The notes under the pieces: generated by a model
Seen by the model: only the letters and a program-made list of their open reading frames with translations
The model's database searches: none
Told to the model about the DNA's origin: nothing
IMG/VR virus record: IMGVR_UViG_3300049024_000085
Location: 1 to 28,049 of that record
Reading direction: 5' to 3' (one strand)
DNA length: 28,049 bases
From: a virus
Position numbers and translations under genes: made by a program
Part shown: in pieces, positions 16,009 through 22,568 of the stretch
Numbering within the stretch: position 1 is the stretch's first letter
Layout: each line of letters begins with the position of its first letter

Positions 16009-16753
16009 CGTCTATCTCCTCGGCCTCTTCGGCCGTATCGGGTTCGGGGGTCGGCTCCAGGAACGATTTCACCATTTCGCTGAAGCCAAGCAAAGGGGTG
16101 AAGGTGGTCAGCACGATCCCGTCCGTGGTCATGGTGCGCAAAACGCATTCGGCATGCACCTTGATCGGCGGCTCCTCGTCTTCCCATATGAAATGTTGGG
16201 CCGTGCCCTGGAAGGACAGATCGCCCTGGTCGTAGCTCTTGAACTGCCCGCGGCTCCACTTGCCCGTGGGCTTATGCCGCACGTAGAAGATGTCCACGGC
16301 CTCGGGCGTGCCCGCCTTCGGCCGCCAGCCGCCCAGGGCCTCGGCCGGCAGAAAGCCCGTTCCGAAATGGTTCCATTGGCCCAGCAGCTCGGTTTGGCAA
16401 ATGTCGCGGGTGGTCTTCGCGTCTTTCCCGGCGATCCAGCACTTCACGGGGCCCGGGAATTTCTTCCCCTCCCACCAATGCGGATAACGCCCGGTCATAT
16501 GGCAAACGGTTTCATAAGCGCCGGCCTGGGTCTTGCCCACCCGGTTGGCGGCCATGAACAGGCGCTCCCGGTGCTCCTCACCCTCGCGGAATAATTCCAT
16601 ATGTCGCGGGTACAGCTCACGCCGATACGGCCCGGTATCGGGGAAGTAGGTCTCGAACAGGTTTTTTTGTCGGTACGCCAGCTCGGCCTGCACGGCCGCG
16701 AGGGCAACGGGGATTTCCTCCGGCCGAAGGTTCGCGAGATCCTGGTGGTTCAT
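16001..16753 (-). CDS. terL: Large terminase, ATPase (N-terminal) half as a separate gene (250 aa)
   Basis: ATG 16753 overlaps the methyltransferase stop as ATGA. The product carries the whole packaging-motor ATPase domain: the terminase-type Walker A AANRVGKT at residues 68-75, Walker B HFIWEDEEPP at 187-196 with the catalytic Glu, and coupling motif TTFTP at 216-220. After the coupling motif and a FSEMVKSFLEP segment the protein ends with an acidic tail (DTAEEAEEIDDV) and a TAA. Usual large terminases continue here into a nuclease domain of about 230 residues. In this window that domain is a separate gene at 12682-13419. Length (250) is therefore about half the usual 450-500. The N-terminal FETYFPDTGPYRRELYPRH segment fits the P22-type relatives of this family. 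Confidence 0.88.
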   Translation of the reverse strand: MNHQDLANLRPEEIPVALAAVQAELAYRQKNLFETYFPDTGPYRRELYPRHMELFREGEEHRERLFMAANRVGKTQAGAYETVCHMTGRYPHWWEGKKFPGPVKCWIAGKDAKTTRDICQTELLGQWNHFGTGFLPAEALGGWRPKAGTPEAVDIFYVRHKPTGKWSRGQFKSYDQGDLSFQGTAQHFIWEDEEPPIKVHAECVLRTMTTDGIVLTTFTPLLGFSEMVKSFLEPTPEPDTAEEAEEIDDV

Positions 16754-17442
16754 AGGGCCATGGCCCCCTGCCCCATCCGGCGCGCGGTCACCTCGCAATA
16801 GCGTTCCTCGATCTCGATCCCGATTGCGCGGCGTCCTAGATCTTTGGCGGCGCGTAGCGTGGTACCGGAGCCTGCGAACGGATCCAGGACCAGGCCGCCC
16901 GCCGGCGCATGCTTTTCGATCAGGTACTTGAGGAGCGGGATCGGCTTTTCGGTCGGGTGCTCGCGCGAGCTGCCCACCGGGGGGAACCCCTTGATTACGG
17001 CGCCATCCCTGCGCCCTGCAATCGGCCGGCGTCCATGCGCACCGAACAGGATCACCTCATAGTCCCGAGAATATTCCATTTCCGTATCGCCCATGCCGCC
17101 CCGGTCCTTATGCCAGATCAGCCCGGACTTGATTGGAAAGAGCGCGCTGCAGGCGTCGTAAAAATCGGGCCAGCTCTCCCAATGGCAAAAGACGAGGGCG
17201 TGGGCGTCGGGCTTCATGCGCTCGCCGGCGCAGAAAAGGACTTGCCGCGCCACGCGCACGCCCTGCCGGGCCCCGTCCGCGCGCACGTTGGCCTTCGCCG
17301 TCATCACGCCGGCGCCGGCGAACTGCTGGCCATAAGGTGGATCGGTCAGCACCAGGTCCACCTCGTCGGCCAGGTCGGGCAGCACGTCGCGCGCATCGCC
17401 ATGGTACAGGGTCACGGCCTCGTCCTGGTAATACGGCTTCAA
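16750..17442 (-). CDS. Beta-class DNA amino-methyltransferase (230 aa)
   Basis: I chose TTG 17442, which overlaps the preceding stop as TTGA and gives KPYYQDEAVTLYHGDARDVL; the longer upstream frame is Arg/Pro-rich and overlaps the zinc-protein gene. The catalytic DPPY motif is at residues 34-37 and the S-adenosylmethionine-binding DPFAGSGTT at 187-195. That order (catalytic motif first) defines the beta class, whose members make N6-methyladenine or N4-methylcytosine. A REHPTEKPIPLLKYLI segment precedes the cofactor motif, as usual. It would modify phage DNA. It is directly coupled to the terminase ATPase gene, and a different methyltransferase family lies next to the terminase nuclease gene. 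Confidence 0.85.
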   Translation of the reverse strand: MKPYYQDEAVTLYHGDARDVLPDLADEVDLVLTDPPYGQQFAGAGVMTAKANVRADGARQGVRVARQVLFCAGERMKPDAHALVFCHWESWPDFYDACSALFPIKSGLIWHKDRGGMGDTEMEYSRDYEVILFGAHGRRPIAGRRDGAVIKGFPPVGSSREHPTEKPIPLLKYLIEKHAPAGGLVLDPFAGSGTTLRAAKDLGRRAIGIEIEERYCEVTARRMGQGAMAL

Positions 17443-17675
17443 GCGGGGGCCACTTGCGCCGCGGCGGCGCGCTCTTGCGCCAGCACCTCGCGGGCCCTTT
17501 CGGCGGCCATGTCGGACAGGTGGCGGTACCCGGCGAGCTGGGCATCCTCGCCGGCGAGGCCCCGGGCCTTCAGTTTCCACCGCTCCCGGGCCACGCGATG
17601 CGTGCAGGGGTCGCAGTATTTCCACTTCATCGTCGCCAGGCCGCACACGCGGCACGTGCGCATGATTCGAGACAT
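17439..17675 (-). CDS. Zinc-ribbon-like small protein (78 aa)
   Basis: Residues 1-25 contain C-R-V-C and C-D-P-C pairs about nine residues apart (CRVCGLATMKWKYCDPC), a likely zinc site, then a basic and helical remainder (ARERWKLKARGLAGED). The gene starts at ATG 17675, one base overlapping its neighbour, and its stop overlaps the TTG start of the methyltransferase. Probably a small nucleic-acid-binding protein; phage small genes near HNH or methyltransferase genes often look like this, but no family is assigned. Confidence 0.62.
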   Translation of the reverse strand: MSRIMRTCRVCGLATMKWKYCDPCTHRVARERWKLKARGLAGEDAQLAGYRHLSDMAAERAREVLAQERAAAAQVAPA

Positions 17676-17833
17676 TACGCGGGCTCCTTACTCAAGATGG
17701 ACACAGCCAGGAAAAGGACGGCCAGGCCGAGGCACCAACCGAGATCGGGATCGCGGACATAATTGATCGAGCCAAGGCTAAAGCTCCAGCCCCATTTGTC
17801 GAATCGCCACGCAAAGCGGAACCGGATTTCCAT
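17675..17833 (-). CDS. Single-pass membrane peptide (52 aa)
   Basis: ATG 17833 shares a base with the terminase small-subunit stop (TGATG). The first 25 residues are aromatic and basic (RFRFAWRFDKWGWSFSLG) and the end has a hydrophobic stretch (WCLGLAVLFLAVSIL) that can span a membrane once. No known holin or other family recognised. Confidence 0.52.
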   Translation of the reverse strand: MEIRFRFAWRFDKWGWSFSLGSINYVRDPDLGWCLGLAVLFLAVSILSKEPA

Positions 17834-18219
17834 CACTCGTCCTCCCGTTTCGGGATCAAGGCCGCGAGCTTGGCCGCGAGCGATTCCAATTCCTTGGTTG
17901 GGATCTCGCGCAGGGCGTTGACCCGGATCGGGCTGCCGTCCTCGTCGCCGCCGATCCGGATGTTGTCTTTCTGGCCGAGCACCTGCTTGCCAAGCCATAC
18001 GCCCATAGTGGCGTTTCCGTTTTTGAGGAGCCGCATCTGTTCACGGCGGACCGAGACCTTGAAAAGGAGCGCGCCCTCTTTTATGGCCTCCGCATAATTG
18101 CGGGTCAGTGTATCCGCGGACACGCCCAAGGCCGCGGCCATTTCGTCCAGCGTGCAACCGATTTTCGCGAGGAGCTTCAGCTTCTCCACGTCAACGGGAA
18201 TCTTCGGACGGCCAGCCAT
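17833..18219 (-). CDS. Terminase small subunit-like DNA-binding protein (128 aa)
   Basis: The N-terminal half (KLKLLAKIGCTLDEMAAALG and VSADTLTRNYAEAI) is a helix-turn-helix of the kind found in small terminase subunits of phages with this type of large subunit, and GVWLGKQVLGQKD near residue 80 is a segment I associate with the same proteins. The small subunit recognises the packaging site and loads the ATPase. It lies four genes ahead of the ATPase half. It starts at ATG 18219 with a weak AGGG site, after a 94-bp gap that may hold its own signals, though no promoter was convincing there. Confidence 0.75.
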   Translation of the reverse strand: MAGRPKIPVDVEKLKLLAKIGCTLDEMAAALGVSADTLTRNYAEAIKEGALLFKVSVRREQMRLLKNGNATMGVWLGKQVLGQKDNIRIGGDEDGSPIRVNALREIPTKELESLAAKLAALIPKREDE

Positions 18220-18313
18220 GGCCCTAGGATAGCAGCGCCCGACGGCTTGAGGCTATGCGGGCCCTTGGGGCGCCGTAGTCGCTTGGGTTGTCGCGGTTAG
18301 ATTCTGGCGGGCT

Positions 18314-18526
18314 TCAGCTCGCGGGTGCGGCTGGAGGCGGAAGAAGGGGACGGCGGAGCGGCAGCGATTCTACAACTTCAATCTCTTGGGGCTTCTCTTC
18401 TTCTTCGAGTCGGCGAAGCCATGCCGGCGGGATGTCCACGGCAAGCGGCCGGGGCTCCTGGCGCCGTCGAAGCTCGGCCAGGGTGACCCACTCCCCCGTT
18501 TCCGAGTCCAGGTACAGCGCCGGCAT
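18314..18526 (-). CDS. Hypothetical protein (70 aa)
   Basis: ATG 18526 lies two bases after the upstream stop. The protein begins MPALYLDSETGEWVTLAEL, with a small strand-turn-strand look, and ends in a Pro/Leu/Arg-rich stretch (LPLRRPLLPPPAAPA). No family recognised. It is the last gene of the train before the terminase small subunit. Confidence 0.55.
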   Translation of the reverse strand: MPALYLDSETGEWVTLAELRRRQEPRPLAVDIPPAWLRRLEEEEKPQEIEVVESLPLRRPLLPPPAAPAS

Positions 18527-18528
18527 GG

Positions 18529-18819
18529 TCAATCGGTCCGGGATGGCGAGTCGGCCGCCTTCAGGCTTTGGGGCTCGTAAGTTTCCTCGCACCGGTCCAG
18601 GCGGTCCATGAAATCGCGGAGAACGCCGATATAACCGCTAGGAAGACCCTGGGCGGCGTCATGCTCCAGGATGGCCAAGAGGCGCTCCCCTGCCCTTCGG
18701 CAAACGTGATAGGCATCCTCCAGGCTTTCCTGGGCCTTTTCGAGCTGGTTCCGGTAAGCCTCGATCACGTCGGGGTGGGTGGCGAGGCCGGGACGGGGCG
18801 CGGAAATTTTTGGGATCAC
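18529..18819 (-). CDS. Hypothetical helical protein (96 aa)
   Basis: GTG 18819 overlaps the upstream stop as GTGA. Most of the protein is helical and charged (AYRNQLEKAQESLEDAY and GVLRDFMDRLDRCEETY), suggesting a small coiled-coil bundle. No motif beyond that. Confidence 0.58.
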   Translation of the reverse strand: MIPKISAPRPGLATHPDVIEAYRNQLEKAQESLEDAYHVCRRAGERLLAILEHDAAQGLPSGYIGVLRDFMDRLDRCEETYEPQSLKAADSPSRTD

Positions 18820-19139
18820 GTCTTGGGCCCCATCACCGGCCGGCCGGGAATCCCCGTGAAGGCAACATAAGGCGTCTCACGTTCCCGCGCCGCCTGGGCC
18901 GCGATGGCCTGGGCCCATTCCTCGGCGCTGTCGTAAACGTCTTGGGTCTCCATGTCCTCGCTAAGGGCCACCTGCTTGCCCGTAAGTTGGGGATATAAGG
19001 CCAGGTGACGGTCTCCCAGGCGGCGCATGGCCTTGGAGATTTCCCGCGGGTGAGCCTGGAGCCGTTGCAGGTGGTACACGTCGCCCAGCAGGAAGCGCAG
19101 CTCGGCCCGGTGTTCAGGAAGGATCGGGATTGTCCTCAT
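18816..19139 (-). CDS. Hypothetical protein (107 aa)
   Basis: ATG 19139 overlaps the upstream stop as ATGA. The sequence is helical and charged in the first half (ELRFLLGDVYHLQRLQAHPRE) and includes an EEWAQAIAAQAARERETPY helix later. No domain recognised. Confidence 0.6.
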   Translation of the reverse strand: MRTIPILPEHRAELRFLLGDVYHLQRLQAHPREISKAMRRLGDRHLALYPQLTGKQVALSEDMETQDVYDSAEEWAQAIAAQAARERETPYVAFTGIPGRPVMGPKT

Positions 19140-19351
19140 TCCCCGCGCTCCATGCGGTCGGCAACGTCCAGGGCGTCGATGATCTGGGGGTCCTCGGGCT
19201 CATTCTTCCCGATGCGGATCCGCTCCAGGGCCCAGGCACGGATGGCCGCCGGCGCCGCCTTGTCCCTTCCCAGCAGCACGAAAAGCGGTTCGTCGGGGCG
19301 CGCGCGGTTGAAACAGCTCCGCGGGTCGCTCAATTCTTGGGATCGTAACAT
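19136..19351 (-). CDS. Hypothetical conserved-type phage protein (71 aa)
   Basis: ATG 19351 has a strong AGGAGG site five bases upstream, the best in this stretch. The core (DPRSCFNRARPDEPLFVLLGRD, read in two pieces, then PAAIRAWALERIRIGKN) is of a type I recall from many proteobacterial prophages, always uncharacterised. It overlaps the 3' end of its upstream neighbour by 22 bases. Confidence 0.68.
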   Translation of the reverse strand: MLRSQELSDPRSCFNRARPDEPLFVLLGRDKAAPAAIRAWALERIRIGKNEPEDPQIIDALDVADRMERGE

Positions 19352-19518
19352 GGGTCCTCCTGTTTTCGGGTTTTTCTGTACCAAATATGCACCGCGAGAT
19401 CATGCAGCTCCGCGGAGGGAAACCGAAAGCGCCCGCACACACGGCAGGGATTCCCGTCCAATGGGGAAACGTGCTGCGAGTACAGGCAATGATCCCGGAT
19501 GTCGAAGCGGCGCCCCAT
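19330..19518 (-). CDS. Small Cys/His-containing protein (62 aa)
   Basis: ATG 19518 lies just after the upstream stop. The sequence has DHCLYSQHVSPLDGNPCRVCG, so two or three Cys and two His could bind zinc, followed by a basic segment (WYRKTRKQ). An ATG at 19554 would add 12 residues but overlaps the upstream gene. Function unknown. Confidence 0.55.
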   Translation of the reverse strand: MGRRFDIRDHCLYSQHVSPLDGNPCRVCGRFRFPSAELHDLAVHIWYRKTRKQEDPCYDPKN

Positions 19519-19519
19519 G

Positions 19520-19777
19520 TTATGGGCCAAGCGCCGGCCGGATATCATCCTCATGCCGGGATAGGGTCATGGGCTTGCCCGAGGGCGCCCGATACTTCAG
19601 CGAATACCACCAGCCCCCGCGGGAAAATCCCGGGCTTGAGGCGATGTAATGGCCGTCCGCCACCTCCGCGAGCTGGGGAACCCGGTCCGGCCCGTAGCGC
19701 ATTACCATGATTTCCACCGTTTCGCCTTTGTCGTATAGGTTTGGGAAAGGCGCCGGCGGCCGTTCAAGGCTCGGCAT
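19520..19777 (-). CDS. Hypothetical protein (85 aa)
   Basis: ATG 19777 overlaps the previous gene by 14 bases. Strand-rich sequence (GETVEIMVMRYGPDRVPQL and GGWWYSLKYRAPSG) resembles a small SH3-like or other beta domain. No family assigned. Confidence 0.6.
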   Translation of the reverse strand: MPSLERPPAPFPNLYDKGETVEIMVMRYGPDRVPQLAEVADGHYIASSPGFSRGGWWYSLKYRAPSGKPMTLSRHEDDIRPALGP

Positions 19778-19943
19778 GTTGGCTCCGGCAGGTTCGGCAC
19801 CGGCATGGCCCGCCGTACCCTTCGGGGTGCTCGTCCTCTTTCCCGGTCAATTCCAGCAGCGCGATCGTGCGCGCGTGGGATGCAAAGCGCCGCTGCGCGG
19901 GAGACGTGATCCGCTCCAGCTCTGCCCACTCCTCGGGCGTCAT
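19764..19943 (-). CDS. Small MTPEEW-type protein, tandem copy 2 (59 aa)
   Basis: ATG 19943 overlaps the upstream stop as ATGA. It begins MTPEEWAELERI and ends with EDEHPEGYGGPCRCRTCRS, sharing both ends with the upstream gene (19940-20122), so the two are a tandem duplication that has since diverged in the middle. The three clustered Cys (C-x-C-x2-C) may hold a metal. Function unknown. Confidence 0.6.
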   Translation of the reverse strand: MTPEEWAELERITSPAQRRFASHARTIALLELTGKEDEHPEGYGGPCRCRTCRSQHAEP

Positions 19944-20122
19944 TCGTCCGCGTAACTCCGGCAGCCGCGGCAAAAGCATGGGCCGTTGTAATCGTCCGGG
20001 TGCTGGTCCTCCCATTCCGTGCAGGCGAAAAGGTCAGCCTCGCGGAGAATATCCGCGGACGTGGCCACCTCGATCCGGATTTTCCCGAGGGCTTCCAGCT
20101 CGCGCCACTCCTCCGGCGTCAT
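19940..20122 (-). CDS. Small MTPEEW-type protein, tandem copy 1 (60 aa)
   Basis: ATG 20122 overlaps the upstream stop as ATGA. The sequence starts MTPEEWRELEAL and ends EDQHPDDYNGPCFCRGCRS, paralogous to the next gene. Like that gene it has a C-x-C-x2-C cluster near the end and an otherwise helical body. Function unknown. Confidence 0.6.
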   Translation of the reverse strand: MTPEEWRELEALGKIRIEVATSADILREADLFACTEWEDQHPDDYNGPCFCRGCRSYADE

Positions 20123-20355
20123 GCCCGGCCTTCCTCCAGGGCCAGGACGCGGCCGGCCAGGAAGAAAACCAGGGAGGCGAGATCCTGGCGGGTTGCCTCG
20201 GGGTAAAGGTCGCACGCCCGCGAGCCATAGGACGCGGTGAACAGGGGCTCCGTGGAGCCATTGCGCATAAAGACCAGGCCCCCCTCCAGCTTGATCAGCT
20301 TGTGGAGGTGGCCCTGGGCCAGCACCCGGCCGGCTTCGATTTCTTGGGGCGTCAC
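20119..20355 (-). CDS. Hypothetical protein (78 aa)
   Basis: GTG 20355 overlaps the stop of the membrane peptide gene as GTGA. It begins MTPQEIEAGRVLAQGHLHKL, has a central GGLVFMRNGSTEPLF strand region and a hydrophobic C-terminal helix (ASLVFFLAGRVLALEE). No family recognised. The MTPQE opening resembles the two MTPEEW genes that follow, but the rest does not. Confidence 0.58.
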   Translation of the reverse strand: MTPQEIEAGRVLAQGHLHKLIKLEGGLVFMRNGSTEPLFTASYGSRACDLYPEATRQDLASLVFFLAGRVLALEEGRA

Positions 20356-20486
20356 CCGGCCTCCGCGGACATGAGGATCAGCGCGAGCACCACGGCCACG
20401 ATCACCACGGAAAAGCCCACCAGGAGGCCCAGGGCCAGGTTGCCGGCGCGGCGCATGGCCGCGGCGAAGGCCATAATCTCACCCAT
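20352..20486 (-). CDS. Single-pass membrane mini-protein (44 aa)
   Basis: A 44-codon frame from ATG 20486 encodes MGEIMAFAAAMRRAGNLA followed by a continuous hydrophobic helix (LGLLVGFSVVIVAVVLALIL). The start overlaps the upstream gene by eight bases and the stop overlaps the next GTG (GTGA), so the frame fits the operon precisely. Role unknown; a holin-like or membrane-sensor function cannot be told from one helix. Confidence 0.52.
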   Translation of the reverse strand: MGEIMAFAAAMRRAGNLALGLLVGFSVVIVAVVLALILMSAEAG

Positions 20487-20757
20487 GGGGGGCCTCCCGG
20501 AAACGCGCCTCCGCGCCGTCCAGGGCGCCCAAGATCTGCCGGAAGAGGGCGGCCGAGGTCTGGAAAAAGACGCGCGTTTTCTTGTCCGGCAGGGTCACGA
20601 TAAAGGTTACCGCCGTTGCGCCCGATTCCATGCCATGCTCCAGGATCCCCACCTCGATCGGCTGATCCCCCACGTCGATCAGGGTTTGGCCCTCGAAGGG
20701 CGGGAATAAGGGCTCCGTGTCGCTTTTGCGGCCGATTTTGATTGTCACGCTTGGCAT
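20479..20757 (-). CDS. Hypothetical beta-rich protein (92 aa)
   Basis: ATG 20757 has GAAAGGA upstream. Strand-rich sequence with alternating hydrophobics (VTIKIGRKSD, ATAVTFIVTLPDKKTRVFF) and a C-terminal helix. No family recognised. It follows the DUF5131 gene after nine bases. Confidence 0.6.
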   Translation of the reverse strand: MPSVTIKIGRKSDTEPLFPPFEGQTLIDVGDQPIEVGILEHGMESGATAVTFIVTLPDKKTRVFFQTSAALFRQILGALDGAEARFREAPHG

Positions 20758-20766
20758 GCTGTCCTT

Positions 20767-21537
20767 TCAGGCCGCCAGGGGCAGCCGGGGGTAATCGTCA
20801 TGGGTCCGGCCGTCGAGCACGTGGCCGGCCGAATCGGGACGGTAGCCGCCCCATTGCTTGTGAAGGTAGGCCGTGCCGAAAAAGGCGCATTGGTCGCGCA
20901 GGGCCCGGACCCAATCGATCCGGTCTTCCCGCGGAACCCACCGCGAGCCCACGCGCATGGCCAGGGCGCGCTGCTCGGCGATCACGGGGTCGGACAGGTG
21001 CCGGCCGGACTCCCCGCCGGAAATCAGCCATTGGATGCCCGACAGGTCCAAGGTCAGGGGGGACAGGAGCGGCTCCGCGGAGACAAAGCGGATTTCCGCC
21101 TCGATCTTCTTCAGCACGTCGAGCCGCACGGCCGTGGCCTGGTTCTCGATCGTCACCCCGATCCAGAAGTTCCGCGGGAGCTTGCGCCGGCGCGAGTAGC
21201 GCAGGGCGTTGGCCGGCCGCTTGGTCAATACCTGGTATTCGTGGGGGGTGGCCTCGATCACGTCGAGCACCTTGTCGCGCTCCTCGTCGGAGACCGCATC
21301 CCAGAAAAAATCACTCATCGAATTGACGAAGATCAGGGCCGGCTTCTTCAGGGCCTTGGGTTCGCGCAGCTTATGGGGCCGAAGGGTCAGCTCGAAGCCG
21401 CGGGGGAAGGCGGGCGATCCGCGCTTCCCCTCGGCCAGGGTCTCGGCATAGCAGTACCGGCAGCCCGGGGAAACGCGGTCGCAGCCGCTCCAGGGGTTCC
21501 ACGTCTTTTCCGTCCACCGGATCTTGGTCTCGTTCAC
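20767..21537 (-). CDS. Phage Gp37/Gp68-family (DUF5131) protein (256 aa)
   Basis: GTG 21537 directly follows the TAG of the upstream gene. The N-terminus has TEKTWNPWSGCDRVSPGCRY followed by C-Y-A-E, so Cys19, Cys26 and Cys29 form the three-Cys signature of the Gp37/Gp68 family; in related proteins such cysteines suggest an iron-sulfur cluster and a radical-SAM-like barrel. Later segments (PALIFVNSMSDFFWDAV, EYQVLTKRPANAL, WIGVTIENQ, VSAEPLL) match the conserved blocks of this family. Length is typical. The reaction is not established. It lies in the accessory stretch and is coupled to small genes without predicted function. Confidence 0.82.
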   Translation of the reverse strand: MNETKIRWTEKTWNPWSGCDRVSPGCRYCYAETLAEGKRGSPAFPRGFELTLRPHKLREPKALKKPALIFVNSMSDFFWDAVSDEERDKVLDVIEATPHEYQVLTKRPANALRYSRRRKLPRNFWIGVTIENQATAVRLDVLKKIEAEIRFVSAEPLLSPLTLDLSGIQWLISGGESGRHLSDPVIAEQRALAMRVGSRWVPREDRIDWVRALRDQCAFFGTAYLHKQWGGYRPDSAGHVLDGRTHDDYPRLPLAA

Positions 21538-21663
21538 CTAGGGGCCTTTCTCCGCGGAGCGAGCCCGCCGGGATTCCAAGAATAACACGAAGAGGTGGGC
21601 CAAGGGAAGGGCCAGCAATTGGCTTAAAATCATGCCCAGGATCGCCCATTCGCGGGCCGTCAT
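21538..21663 (-). CDS. Single-pass membrane mini-protein (41 aa)
   Basis: ATG 21663 overlaps the upstream stop as ATGA and the gene ends in TAG directly before the DUF5131 start. The product begins MTAREWAILGMILSQLLALP and continues hydrophobic to residue about 29, then is basic (ESRRARSAEK), giving a plausible membrane anchor with a positive cytosolic tail. Function unknown. Confidence 0.5.
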   Translation of the reverse strand: MTAREWAILGMILSQLLALPLAHLFVLFLESRRARSAEKGP

Positions 21664-21938
21664 CGCCTGGCCTCCGCGGAGGGAATTTCCACGCCCCGCG
21701 GGGGCATGTCCTCGGGGCCCGGGGTCGGCAGGTGGCCGGGGCCTTCCGGGGGGCCGGCCTGAAGCGCCGCGGCGCAGGCCGCCCGGTCACGTGGCGGGAC
21801 CGCGTAGCACTTCCCACCGGCCGCGCTCGCCGGCAGGTAAGCCTCCAAGGTCATTTCCGCGAAGAAGAACCCCCACCGGCGGCCGGCGGCCATGTACGCG
21901 CTTACAAGGGCCTTCAGGGCCATGGCGCGGGGCTTCAC
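21660..21938 (-). CDS. Hypothetical protein (92 aa)
   Basis: GTG 21938 overlaps the upstream stop as GTGA. The first half is helical and moderately hydrophobic (ALKALVSAYMAAGRRWGFFFAE, read in parts), the second half is Ala/Pro/Gly-rich with two Cys. No domain recognised. Confidence 0.5.
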   Translation of the reverse strand: MKPRAMALKALVSAYMAAGRRWGFFFAEMTLEAYLPASAAGGKCYAVPPRDRAACAAALQAGPPEGPGHLPTPGPEDMPPRGVEIPSAEARR

Positions 21939-22111
21939 GGTTTCACCTGCTGCGCTTCGGTCCTGTCCACGGCGGCCGGGTATAGGCTCCGCAGGGTCTT
22001 GAGATCATTCATCCTGGCCATGTACACCTCCAAGCCCGGGAAGACCGCGCGGCCCTCGGGCTCCAGGGTGATCTGGCCGGTGCGGAGATCCTTGATCGCC
22101 ACGTAGATCAC
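21935..22111 (-). CDS. Small hypothetical protein (58 aa)
   Basis: GTG 22111 overlaps the upstream stop as GTGA, and its own stop overlaps the next GTG. It reads MIYVAIKDLRTGQITLEPEG, then an AVFPGLEVYMARMNDLKTL stretch and a polar end. No family recognised, but both overlaps support coding. Confidence 0.55.
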   Translation of the reverse strand: MIYVAIKDLRTGQITLEPEGRAVFPGLEVYMARMNDLKTLRSLYPAAVDRTEAQQVKP

Positions 22112-22482
22112 CGGCCGGCCCTCCGGATCCGGGCGTGCATGCCGTCGCGGAGCGGGATCCCGTTCACGGCATAGTAGCCGCCCAGGCTGGCGCTATGCTC
22201 GATCCGGGTCGGCTGCCACTTGTCGGCGGCCCAAAGCTCCACCGGATCCCCGCTGGTCAATTCGTGGTTGCCTTGGGGCGCCAGGAGCCACCGGCCGCCC
22301 GGCTGCCGGTAGAGCTGGCCCTCCGTGTATTCCGTCCGGGGGCTGGCTTGCCCGTTGAGATAGGCCACCCGCGCCGCGGCCTCCTCCCTCGCGGCATGAT
22401 CGGATTCCGCTTCCCATTTTCCATCAGGGCGATAAAATCCAACGGTATAGAGCCCGGGCTCGCTTCGGATATAAACGTACAT
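22108..22482 (-). CDS. DUF5348-like two-part protein (124 aa)
   Basis: ATG 22482 has GGAGGA upstream; the longer frame is Pro/Arg/Gly-rich out-of-frame sequence. Residues 1-50 (YIRSEPGLYTVGFYRPDGKW, then a REEAAARVAYLNG helix) form one small unit common to prophage proteins. Residues about 75-120 (SGDPVELWAADKWQPTRIEH and GGYYAVNGIPLRDGMHAR) form a second, resembling DUF5348, a small SH3-like beta domain. Function unknown. Confidence 0.68.
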   Translation of the reverse strand: MYVYIRSEPGLYTVGFYRPDGKWEAESDHAAREEAAARVAYLNGQASPRTEYTEGQLYRQPGGRWLLAPQGNHELTSGDPVELWAADKWQPTRIEHSASLGGYYAVNGIPLRDGMHARIRRAGR

Positions 22483-22542
22483 GGCCGATCCTCCTTTTGG
22501 TTCCGGGACTTGGGACCCGGCCCGCTGCCGCGGGGGCCTTCC

Positions 22543-22560
22543 GGCGGGGTCTCCCCCGCC
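22543..22560. repeat. Intergenic GC-rich hairpin
   Basis: A perfect 7-bp inverted repeat (GGCGGGG at 22543-22549 and CCCCGCC at 22554-22560) with a 4-base loop lies between the 68-residue gene and the DUF5348-like gene. No T-tract follows in either direction, so it is a structural element or mRNA stabiliser rather than a standard terminator. Confidence 0.4.
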
Positions 22561-22568
22561 GCCCTCGG

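Noticed and set aside
16001-16050. Frameshift or sequencing error that truncates the terminase
   Set aside because: No other frame at this site continues into nuclease sequence. The missing domain is intact 2.6 kb away with a separate start.
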